The position numbers and the translations under genes are program-made. This document shows, one piece after another, positions 17,076 through 24,323 of a stretch of 64,000 bases of DNA; positions within the stretch are counted from its first letter, which is position 1; each line of letters begins with the position of its first letter. This stretch comes from Treponema sp. J25 (GTDB lineage: Bacteria > Spirochaetota > Spirochaetia > Treponematales > Breznakiellaceae). Location: contig NZ_PTQW01000013.1 in the NCBI RefSeq assembly GCF_004343725.1, forward strand, positions 62,001 through 126,000, in the 5' to 3' direction. Below the pieces are notes generated by a model. It saw only the letters and a program-made list of their open reading frames with translations. It was not told where the DNA came from and searched no databases.

Positions 17076-17792
17076 ATGCGGGCAGATTTACATAACCACT
17101 CATGCCTTTCTCCCTGTGCATCCCTTGAGATGTCTCCCCGCCGATTGGTGATCGAGGCATCCCGAAAGGGCATCACCATTCTAGCCCTCACGGACCATAA
17201 CAGCACGAAAAATTGTCCTGCCTTTGAAAAACTGTGCTATGAAGCAAAGATAGTCCCCATTTTTGGTCTAGAAGCCTGCACGCGGGAAGAAGTGCACATC
17301 CTGTGTCTTTTTACCGACCTTGATGCCGCCATGAACTTTGGCGACCACTGCTACCGGCTCCTTCCGCCGATTCCCCATAACCCCGAACAACTTGGGGACC
17401 AGGTTGTGGTAAATGAAGATGAGGAGATTCTGGAAGAAGTGGGGTATTACCTTGGCTCTGCCCTGGATCTTGGGGTTGATGAAATCGGCCCCCTTGTAGA
17501 AAGTGCTGGGGGTATGGTTATTCCGGCCCACATCGACCGACCGGCCTTTTCTATGATAAGCCAGCTGGGTTTTGTAGTAGACGGCCCCTGGGCTGCCCTT
17601 GAGTGTATCCGCATCCCACCGGCCTATCCAACCGGCTCATATCCTCTTATCACCGGTTCCGATGCTCATTACGTAGAACACATTGGCCGCCGTTCCTTCG
17701 AGCTAGCTGTCCGGACCCAGGAGGAAAAAACCCCTGATAAACCCGATGAGCGCCTTGCGTGGCTTAAAGCATGCTTGGGATCACACAAATAA
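17076..17792 (+). CDS. PHP-domain phosphoesterase
   Basis: The protein of 238 residues has the PHP metal-binding motifs: DLHNHS (residues 4-9), TDHNS (about 41), GLEACTREEVHILC (about 67), PAHIDR (about 152) and GSDAHY (about 195). PHP enzymes are trinuclear metal phosphoesterases acting on nucleotides, histidinol phosphate or DNA ends. AAGGA lies 6 nt before the ATG. It is 132 bp after the second DRTGG gene; the gap holds no gene. The set DRTGG, RsbW-like ATPase and PHP is recurrent near [FeFe] hydrogenases, which supports a shared pathway though no hydrogenase lies in this window. Confidence 0.88.
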   Translation: MRADLHNHSCLSPCASLEMSPRRLVIEASRKGITILALTDHNSTKNCPAFEKLCYEAKIVPIFGLEACTREEVHILCLFTDLDAAMNFGDHCYRLLPPIPHNPEQLGDQVVVNEDEEILEEVGYYLGSALDLGVDEIGPLVESAGGMVIPAHIDRPAFSMISQLGFVVDGPWAALECIRIPPAYPTGSYPLITGSDAHYVEHIGRRSFELAVRTQEEKTPDKPDERLAWLKACLGSHK

Positions 17793-17885
17793 AAAGACAG
17801 AAGATATATTCAAATTTCCTACCACCGGCTCTACCACACATCCTCATCGTGTGAAGTGGTGGTCATGGCAGGGGGGACCACCGTT

Positions 17886-18869
17886 TTAGAAAGAATCCCG
17901 GGAAAGGGGCCTGCCAATGCGAATCCCTTCGCCAAGGTACTCGGTTACCTTACCTTCAATCAGGATTTGCACCTGTTTCACCGTAGGGAATTCGGTGGCG
18001 GTCCACACGATTTGTTTAAGTTGCCCCAGGTACCCTTCGGTACCATAGGGATTAAATAAAAATTCCTCGCTGAAATTAAGGTAGGCAATTCCATCTTTAA
18101 CGAGAGCCGAATACAGGCGAGTGCCTGGCGGGATAAGCGAGGTATAGCCTTTTTGCTTCTCGGTCACCGTAGGCCCCTTCAGAAGACTTGCAATCGCATC
18201 CGCCAGAGGGGTGTCGCTAGAAGGAAGACTTCGTTCCACCGACACCCTTGTCACCGTACCATCTTCTTCTACCCGTACTAAATAGAGACGACGAATTCGG
18301 GGAGCCGGTTTCTCTGGCGGCGCCGACGGGGAAGTCCCTTTGGGAGATACCACCGTCGTAGGCGAGGTCTTCTCAGGCGAAACGGTTTTGGTCGGTTTTC
18401 CTGATACGGATTCATCGGTTTGTGTGGAAGGAAGTTTCCCTGAAGGCGAGCTTTCAACAGGCATAGGGGAACCCTTTTGTTTAGCGCCATCTGAAAGGGA
18501 AGGAGTTCTTTCAGGAGCAGAAGGTACTGTTTTGGAAGATATAGGGCCCGTCTCTCCAGGCGTCTGGGGGCTACCCTTCCCTGGTTGTCCCTCTGAAGAA
18601 ACAGAATGGGCATCCTTTTTAGGGCCCTCAGAAGAGGGGGTCTGCAAAGTATCGGGCTGTTTCTGAGGTACTGCGTCGGGCCCCTGACTACCAGGGCCTT
18701 GCTGAGGGAAGACTTTTTGCCAGAAATTCATTTTTTCAAGGGTTTGGCTAACCCGTTCCCTGTTCAACAGAAAAAGCCCTACCACTAGGAGGATAAGGAA
18801 TAACCAGAACAGACACCCGACGAGGGGAGTATTCCCTTTTTTTCTCTTTTTAGTAGCAGCCCGTGGCAT
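17886..18869 (-). CDS. Membrane-anchored GerMN-domain protein
   Basis: The start is at ATG 18869; the upstream in-frame TTG at 18905 is the -35 box of a promoter. After a Lys/Arg-rich n-region, residues about 15-35 form one membrane segment (VGCLFWLFLILLVVGLFLL). Residues about 50-205 are low-complexity Pro/Ser/Thr/Glu (periplasmic spacer). The C-terminal 125 residues form a GerMN domain: LYLVRVEEDGTVTRV, ADAIASLLKGPT, GIAYLNFSEEF and QIVWTATEFPTVKQVQILIEG. GerMN domains occur in GerM and LpqB and are thought to act in the cell wall. Its job here is unknown. Confidence 0.82.
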   Translation of the reverse strand: MPRAATKKRKKGNTPLVGCLFWLFLILLVVGLFLLNRERVSQTLEKMNFWQKVFPQQGPGSQGPDAVPQKQPDTLQTPSSEGPKKDAHSVSSEGQPGKGSPQTPGETGPISSKTVPSAPERTPSLSDGAKQKGSPMPVESSPSGKLPSTQTDESVSGKPTKTVSPEKTSPTTVVSPKGTSPSAPPEKPAPRIRRLYLVRVEEDGTVTRVSVERSLPSSDTPLADAIASLLKGPTVTEKQKGYTSLIPPGTRLYSALVKDGIAYLNFSEEFLFNPYGTEGYLGQLKQIVWTATEFPTVKQVQILIEGKVTEYLGEGIRIGRPLSRDSF

Positions 18870-18876
18870 GCCTTGT

Positions 18877-18905
18877 ATGATACGGGGATTTTTTATGCCG
18901 GTCAA
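18877..18905 (-). promoter_or_regulatory. Promoter of the GerMN gene (predicted leaderless)
   Basis: On the minus strand TTGACC (18900-18905), a 17-bp spacer, then TATCAT (18877-18882). Only 7 nt separate the -10 box from the ATG, so transcription should begin at or next to the start codon. Confidence 0.7.
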
Positions 18906-18927
18906 CCGGAATACGTAAGATATACCG

Positions 18928-18957
18928 TTTACGAACCCCCTCCCTCTACCTTATACT
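18928..18957 (+). promoter_or_regulatory. Promoter of the first mla operon (predicted leaderless)
   Basis: TTTACG (18928-18933), an 18-bp spacer and TATACT (18952-18957), then 7 nt to the GTG start. No Shine-Dalgarno sequence is present. It is divergent from the GerMN promoter, about 20 bp apart. Confidence 0.55.
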
Positions 18958-18964
18958 CAAAGAT

Positions 18965-19750
18965 GTGAACACCCTTTCACTAATTGGACGGTTTGTTATA
19001 GAAAAGGTTACCGGCCTCCTGTACAGTCTGGGCTTTACCGGTCGATTATTGCGGGAAACCTTTTTCTTTTTCCGACGTCGTCAGGTGGCTTTTAAAGTTC
19101 TGGTGATGCAAATCCTCTTTACGGGGGTAGAAGCTCTGGGGATTTCCACGGTCCTGGCGATTGGTATTGGGGCTACCATTAATATTATCGGTTCTTCCAT
19201 ATTGCCCCAGTTTGGACAAGGGCGGCTCATGTATACCCTGCTTATTGCCATCATTACCCGAGAACTGGGTCCCCTGCTTACCGCTTTTATTATCACCGCT
19301 CGGTCAGGCACTGCAATTGCCACCGAACTGGGAGGGATGGTCGTTTCCCATGAGATAGAAGCATACATCTCGGTAGGAATAGACCCCATATCGTATTTGG
19401 CGGTCCCCCGTTTCCTGGGGGTTACCCTTTCTTCTTTTTTTCTTAATATCTATTTTAATGTATTCGGGTTATTGGGTTCCTACATTGTACTCAGCTATCT
19501 GCGGCCCATTCCTTTTTCGGAATACTACGGTGGTCTCATGGATGCCTTCAGAATAATCGATATAGGAACGGGGCTCACCAAAAGTCTTGTCTTCGGAGCC
19601 CTCATTTCTATCATTGCCACCTATCAGGGGTTTTCGGTACAACGGGCATCTACTGAAGTTCCCCAGGCAGGAATCCGGGCAGTAAGTTATTCTCTCATTG
19701 CCCTGGTTATCGCAGACGGTATTCTTACCATCCTTTCGTATCAGTTATGA
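18965..19750 (+). CDS. mlaE: MlaE-type ABC permease (first locus)
   Basis: The protein of 261 residues has five or six hydrophobic segments and the MlaE signature: AIGIGATINI, then TRELGPLLTAFIITARSGTAIATELGGM with the conserved E and G residues, and the coupling region EIEAYISVGIDPISYLAVPR. It is the inner-membrane permease of a lipid transport system, in which MCE proteins and an MlaF ATPase move phospholipids between inner and outer membranes. The start is GTG with no Shine-Dalgarno, directly after a -10 box. It overlaps mlaF by 4 bp. Confidence 0.92.
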   Translation: MNTLSLIGRFVIEKVTGLLYSLGFTGRLLRETFFFFRRRQVAFKVLVMQILFTGVEALGISTVLAIGIGATINIIGSSILPQFGQGRLMYTLLIAIITRELGPLLTAFIITARSGTAIATELGGMVVSHEIEAYISVGIDPISYLAVPRFLGVTLSSFFLNIYFNVFGLLGSYIVLSYLRPIPFSEYYGGLMDAFRIIDIGTGLTKSLVFGALISIIATYQGFSVQRASTEVPQAGIRAVSYSLIALVIADGILTILSYQL

Positions 19751-20526
19751 ACACTATTATTGAAGCTCAGCGAATCAGCGTAACCCTTGCTCAATTTCCG
19801 GTTCTTACCGACGTTTCTCTTTCTATTCCTGAAGGGATGAGTACCATTATCATCGGGAAAGCGGGCTCAGGGAAAAGCACCTTGCTTAAAACCCTGGCAG
19901 GTCTGGTTGTCCCTGACGAGGGGAAGGTTCTGTACCGGGGGATTGATATTGGCAGGGCATCCCTTGCAGAAGAACAACACTTCCGCAGCGAGAGCGCCTT
20001 TGTTTTTCAGGATGCCGCCCTGTGGGCGAATCAGAGTATTTACAATAATCTAATGATTCCCCTATCTATCCATTTTCCTTCTTTGAGCAAAAATGAAATC
20101 GACAGTCGCATTCGGGAGATAGTTCAGCGGGTTGGGTATAATGAAAGCTTGGCCTACCGACCAGCGGACCTTTCCATGGGGGAACAAAAATTGATATCCC
20201 TGGCCCGGGCACTCATCTATGAACCTTCTGTACTTTTTCTGGATGAACCGACTTCCTCGCTGGACATGGAATCATCCCAGCATATCACGAACATCCTTTT
20301 AGAAGAAAAAAAGAAGGGAACCACCATCGTCGCGGTAAGTCACGACAATCGCCTTATTTCCCGCCTGGCCGATTATGTCTGTGTGGTATTCAATGGGGGT
20401 ATCGCTGACTTTAATACCCTGGAAAACATTGCTCCCCGGCTTGGGAAAGACATCCAGCGATTACTTCGTTCAAAAGGTCAGGAACAGGCCTCTCTTGACG
20501 AGACAAGCCGGGACATCTACAGTTAA
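19747..20526 (+). CDS. mlaF: MlaF-type ABC ATPase (first locus)
   Basis: The 259-residue ATPase has Walker A GKAGSGKST (about residues 37-45), Q-loop in FVFQDAALW, signature LSMGEQKLISLARAL (LSMGE instead of LSGGQ), Walker B VLFLDEPTSSLD and switch His in AVSHDN. It energises the MlaE permease. It overlaps mlaE (ATGA) and is 6 bp before the MCE gene. Compared with the second-locus ATPase the signature lacks the GG pair and the C-terminus has an extra 20 polar residues. Confidence 0.92.
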   Translation: MNTIIEAQRISVTLAQFPVLTDVSLSIPEGMSTIIIGKAGSGKSTLLKTLAGLVVPDEGKVLYRGIDIGRASLAEEQHFRSESAFVFQDAALWANQSIYNNLMIPLSIHFPSLSKNEIDSRIREIVQRVGYNESLAYRPADLSMGEQKLISLARALIYEPSVLFLDEPTSSLDMESSQHITNILLEEKKKGTTIVAVSHDNRLISRLADYVCVVFNGGIADFNTLENIAPRLGKDIQRLLRSKGQEQASLDETSRDIYS

Positions 20527-20532
20527 AAGAGC

Positions 20533-21660
20533 ATGAAATTCCGGATTAAATACGCCGACCAGATTGTGGGCCTCTTTGTTATTCTTGCGGGGCTTCTCCT
20601 CGTGTTTATTCTTATCCTCGCAGGTGGGAAGCAACGCTGGTTCTCCCGGGACTATCGGTTTACTTCTCAATTTAATTCGGGAAGCGGCATTCCTGTAGGA
20701 ACCCCCATTCTTTATAAAGGATTCCAGATAGGAAGAATAGAAAGGATACGTCTTAACCAGATGAATACGGTGGATGTGTCCCTCATTATTTATCAGGAAT
20801 ATCGGGATAGGGTTACGGAAAATTCTCTCCTTGAACTCGTCACAAGCCCTATCGGTTTAGGGAATCAGCTCCTTTTTTATCCGGGCAAAAGTGCTCAGCT
20901 TCTTGAAGAAGGGAGTTTTATCCCCTCTTTTGACACCCCTGCGGGGAGGACCCTCGTTGAAGCGGGGCTCGTAGAACGGCCGCCGAAGGACGATACGATT
21001 ACTCGTCTTCTTTCCAATGTGAATCCCCTAGTGGAAAACATCAACGCCACGGTGGTGGCCCTAGAAAAAACCCTTACCATTCTTAATTCAGCCTTAGAAG
21101 GAAAGGGCAGCGGCCCCCTCGCACAAACCGTACAAGAGGTAGCCACATCGGCAGGGGAGATACGGGTCCTGACACAAAACCTTTCCCAAACCGTTCAGGA
21201 AGCAGGTCCTGCTATCCGGAGCGCCCTTCAAGAAACGGGGACCCGGATCCCGCAGGTCCTTTCGGACATAGAAAAAACCACGGCATCGCTGGCTTCCATT
21301 GGGAAAAACCTGGAAGCCACCTCAGCGGCTCTCCGGGACCCCACCGGCCTTGTTCCAAAGCTTTTAGATCCAAAGGGTTCCCTTAAAACCTTGCTGGATG
21401 ATAACAATCAGCTCTTTAATCGGATAGATAACTCCCTCGCCCAGATTGAACAGGCCCTTACCAACCTGCAAGGGGCTACTGCCATCCTGGCAAGCCAAAT
21501 GCCCCGCATAGCCGCCACCATTGACGATGCTCGGAGTGCCATTGTTTCTGCCCAGGATGTCCTTGAGGGACTTAAAAACAATCCTCTCCTTCGCGGAGGC
21601 ATCCCTGAACGGATAGATCCGAAGGCGGCTCCTACGGGGCTCCGTAACGGGGACTTCTAA
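20533..21660 (+). CDS. mlaD: MCE-domain protein (MlaD-like, first locus)
   Basis: The 375-residue protein has a single N-terminal membrane helix (IVGLFVILAGLLLVFILILA), an MCE domain at residues about 40-120 (FNSGSGIPVGTPILYKGFQIGRI, then LVTSPIGLGNQLLFYPG), and a long C-terminal alpha-helical region of heptad-like Asn/Leu/Ala/Thr pattern (residues 150-340). MCE domains form hexameric rings and the helices can form a tunnel across the periplasm. It sits 6 bp after mlaF. Confidence 0.9.
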   Translation: MKFRIKYADQIVGLFVILAGLLLVFILILAGGKQRWFSRDYRFTSQFNSGSGIPVGTPILYKGFQIGRIERIRLNQMNTVDVSLIIYQEYRDRVTENSLLELVTSPIGLGNQLLFYPGKSAQLLEEGSFIPSFDTPAGRTLVEAGLVERPPKDDTITRLLSNVNPLVENINATVVALEKTLTILNSALEGKGSGPLAQTVQEVATSAGEIRVLTQNLSQTVQEAGPAIRSALQETGTRIPQVLSDIEKTTASLASIGKNLEATSAALRDPTGLVPKLLDPKGSLKTLLDDNNQLFNRIDNSLAQIEQALTNLQGATAILASQMPRIAATIDDARSAIVSAQDVLEGLKNNPLLRGGIPERIDPKAAPTGLRNGDF

Positions 21661-21674
21661 AGGAGTTTCAGATT

Positions 21675-22733
21675 ATGCCTCGAGAACCGTTCCAGTTTAC
21701 GGCAACCCAAAACCTCCTCCAAAAAACTCTTATGGTTCAAAATAGATTTGCTTTTCTTTTTAAAACGGGCCCCTTTCTCCTACCTCACGTCAATTCTTCT
21801 CGTAGCATGAAAAAGAGTATCCCTACCGAGAAGAAAAGTTCCTTCTCCAATCCCTTGGTTTTTCTGAAAAAAACCGTATTGTTAGGCTCCCTCTTGGTTT
21901 GCGGCATTGTCTATTTAAGCTGTTCCAGTGCCCCCAAAACTCCCGCCGAAAACCGCACCGTTCGAAACGAAGCGGGACGCCTTGTTCAGCTGGGCACTAA
22001 GGCGTTGCGGGAAGGACAAATCGCTGCAGCCCGGGGCTATTACGAAGAGGCCTATCGGCTTTTCACGTCCGTGGATGATCCCGAAGGCAGGATCCGCGCG
22101 TTGGATGGGCTTGGGCGGGTATACCCAGACAAAAATGAGTACTGGGACCGGGCCCTGACCATTGCCCAGTTTTCAGGGGATCCAGAACTTATTGCCCTGG
22201 CTTTGCTCTTAAGAGCAGAACGTCAATTGCTTTCTCAGGAATCCTCTCTTGCAGAAATTCCACAGGAAGGGGAAAACCTCGCCACGGAATTGCGGAATTG
22301 CATCAACCTGTTACAACGAAGGCCCATGGATAAAGCCCGGGCACTTCGACTGTATGGGGCTCTTCTTCGAAGCACCGGTCAATACGATGAGGCTTTGAAA
22401 GCTTTCAACGAGGCAGCCAGCATCGATCAAAAGGAAAAAGCTTATATTGAACTTGCCTCTGATAACTATTTGATCGCCTCGGTGTATTCAAAAAAGGGAA
22501 TCTACAACAAGGCCCAAGAATACCTGTTTATCGCCCTTTCGTATGACAAACGGGCAGAAAATTCAGCCGGCATTGGAAACACCTACTATGCCCTGGGGCT
22601 GGTAAGCGAAAAAGCAGGAAATATCGAGGCGGCCCGGACTTACTATGAGTGGGCCAGAGCAGTATACGAAGCCATCAAAATGCAAGACCAGGTAGAGGCG
22701 ATTCAAAAACGGCTTGGGACGCTTGAAAAGTAA
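21675..22733 (+). CDS. TPR lipoprotein at the end of the first mla operon
   Basis: This 352-residue protein has a hydrophobic segment ending YLSC (Cys83 when the first ATG is used), then TPR-like helices (GQIAAARGYYEEAYRLF, ALKAFNEAASIDQ, YNKAQEYLFIALSYDKRAE). The ATG at 21675 is chosen because AAAGGAG lies 9 nt upstream; it gives an abnormally long region before the lipobox. An ATG at 21807 (product starting MKKSIPTEKK) would give a standard signal peptide but has no visible site. It is 14 bp after the MCE gene, so it belongs to the operon and may be an outer-membrane partner of the Mla complex (inference). Confidence 0.75.
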   Translation: MPREPFQFTATQNLLQKTLMVQNRFAFLFKTGPFLLPHVNSSRSMKKSIPTEKKSSFSNPLVFLKKTVLLGSLLVCGIVYLSCSSAPKTPAENRTVRNEAGRLVQLGTKALREGQIAAARGYYEEAYRLFTSVDDPEGRIRALDGLGRVYPDKNEYWDRALTIAQFSGDPELIALALLLRAERQLLSQESSLAEIPQEGENLATELRNCINLLQRRPMDKARALRLYGALLRSTGQYDEALKAFNEAASIDQKEKAYIELASDNYLIASVYSKKGIYNKAQEYLFIALSYDKRAENSAGIGNTYYALGLVSEKAGNIEAARTYYEWARAVYEAIKMQDQVEAIQKRLGTLEK

Positions 22734-22751
22734 TTTTTAAATGCCCATACT
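22723..22751 (+). promoter_or_regulatory. Promoter of the second mla operon (predicted leaderless)
   Basis: TTGAAA (22723-22728), a 17-bp spacer and CATACT (22746-22751), then 6 nt to the ATG. The -35 box lies in the last codons of the preceding gene. No Shine-Dalgarno sequence is present. Confidence 0.65.
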
Positions 22752-22757
22752 AGTCCT

Positions 22758-23549
22758 ATGGGAGAGTTGGGCCAGATCATCCTTAAAAAAATAATCCAAA
22801 AAATTGAAGAAGCGGGGGTGTTTGTTGCCTTTGTAGGGAAGGTCCTCCGCTATTTTGTTCGTCGGCCTATTCGCTTCCATCTTTTTTTGCAACAGATAGA
22901 ACTCCTGGGGGTTAATTCGGTTTCCATTATTCTGCTGGCGGGCCTCGCAATCGGCATGATCTTCGCCCTTCAGATGATTATCCTGATTCAACCCTTTCAG
23001 GCCGAAATTGGGGTTGGCGCGGCAGTGGCCGTGGCCATGGCGCAGGAACTGGCCCCCATCATCACCACATTGATGCTGATCGCCAAGAATGGTTCCGCCA
23101 TGGCCGCAGAGCTGGGGACCATGAAGGTCACAGAACAAATCGACGCCCTTGAGTCTATGTCGGTGGATGCAATTCATTACCTTGTAGTGCCGAGAGTCGT
23201 GGCATCTCTTTTAATTTTTCCTATCCTTACAATGCTTGCTAATGTAGTGGGAGCACTGGGGGCTCTTTTTATTGCTATAGGATTATATAAGATTGATGGG
23301 GCCTCGTATGTAGATTACATGTTTGGCGTTTTACGGCCAGCCCACATTTACATTGGGCTCATAAAGGCAAGCATTATGGGGTTTATGGTGTCCACCATTT
23401 GCTGTTTTCATGGTTTACAGGTAACCCAGGGTGCCAAGGGGGTAGGGGATGGGGCCACTAAAGCGGTGGTTACCGCTTCCGTTTCGATTTTGATAGCGGA
23501 TTACCTCTTAGCCTCGTTCTTAAATCCCCTTTTTTTCGCAGTGAGGTAA
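22758..23549 (+). CDS. mlaE: MlaE-type ABC permease (second locus)
   Basis: The 263-residue permease has the family signature AQELAPIITTLMLIAKNGSAMAAELGTM split over two helices and the coupling segment QIDALESMSVDAIHYLVVPR. The overall topology matches the first-locus MlaE, with a longer N-terminal amphipathic helix preceding the first membrane segment. It is translated without a Shine-Dalgarno site and is separated from its ATPase gene by 3 bp. It is a divergent paralogue of the protein at 18965, not a recent copy. Confidence 0.92.
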   Translation: MGELGQIILKKIIQKIEEAGVFVAFVGKVLRYFVRRPIRFHLFLQQIELLGVNSVSIILLAGLAIGMIFALQMIILIQPFQAEIGVGAAVAVAMAQELAPIITTLMLIAKNGSAMAAELGTMKVTEQIDALESMSVDAIHYLVVPRVVASLLIFPILTMLANVVGALGALFIAIGLYKIDGASYVDYMFGVLRPAHIYIGLIKASIMGFMVSTICCFHGLQVTQGAKGVGDGATKAVVTASVSILIADYLLASFLNPLFFAVR

Positions 23550-23552
23550 CCG

Positions 23553-24323
23553 ATGGCCACGTTGATTCGAGTGCGGGACGTGTATAAATCCTTCGGAGAA
23601 AACAGGGTTCTTCAGGGGGTTTCTCTTGACATAGAAGAAGGTTCGATTTCGGCCCTCATCGGTCAGAGCGGAACCGGTAAGAGTGTTCTATTTAAAAGCA
23701 TCATGGGGATGCTTTCTATTGATGCAGGAAAAATTTGGTATAAGGATATTGAATTGACGGCCCTCTCAAAGGCCGAACTTATCACGGTACGACAACATTT
23801 TGGGTATGCCTTCCAAAACGCAGCGCTTTTCGATTCCATGACGGTGGCAGAAAACCTGGCCTTTCCTCTGACAGAGGTATTGGGTATCAAAAATCAGGCA
23901 GAAATAAAAAAGCGGGTCGAAGAAATGCTCGACTGGATTGAACTGCCAGGCATTGAACAGTTGCATCCGGCGGATCTTTCCGGGGGAATGCGGAAACGGG
24001 TAGGGGTGGCCCGGGCTCTTATCATGCGACCGGATGTTCTCTTTTTTGATGAGCCCACCACCGGTCTTGATCCGGTTCTTTCGGATACCATCTATCAGCT
24101 GGTGCGCCGGGTTAACAGGGAACTGAACGTTACCTGTATCATCATCACCCACGATATACCGGCGGCGTTCCGGGTGGCGGATAAGATTTCGGTGCTTCAT
24201 CAGGGTATAATAGTAGCAGATGGGAGTCCTGAGGAGGTAGCCCGATCCAATGAACCGATTGTGCAGGACTTTATCCGGTTGTCTTTTGGAGAACTAAAAG
24301 TCAAGGTTGGTGCAGCTTCATGA
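23553..24323 (+). CDS. mlaF: MlaF-type ABC ATPase (second locus)
   Basis: The 256-residue ATPase has Walker A GQSGTGKSV (about residues 37-45), Q-loop FQNAALFDSM, signature LSGGMRKRVGVARAL, Walker B VLFFDEPTTGLD and IITHDI (switch His). The LSGGM signature is the usual Mla/Ttg2A form, unlike the first-locus LSMGE. It overlaps the following MCE gene by 4 bp. It powers the MlaE permease encoded immediately upstream. Confidence 0.93.
   Translation: MATLIRVRDVYKSFGENRVLQGVSLDIEEGSISALIGQSGTGKSVLFKSIMGMLSIDAGKIWYKDIELTALSKAELITVRQHFGYAFQNAALFDSMTVAENLAFPLTEVLGIKNQAEIKKRVEEMLDWIELPGIEQLHPADLSGGMRKRVGVARALIMRPDVLFFDEPTTGLDPVLSDTIYQLVRRVNRELNVTCIIITHDIPAAFRVADKISVLHQGIIVADGSPEEVARSNEPIVQDFIRLSFGELKVKVGAAS

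Noticed and set aside
17821-17866. Terminator between the PHP and GerMN genes
   Set aside because: Imperfect ACCACC/GGTGGT and CACAC/GTGTG pairings exist, but there is no T-run on either side and the stems compete; not strong enough to list.
18867-18905. TTG start codon at 18905 for the GerMN gene
   Set aside because: This TTG is the first half of a good -35 box with TATCAT 17 bp downstream; the ATG at 18869 gives a normal n-region.
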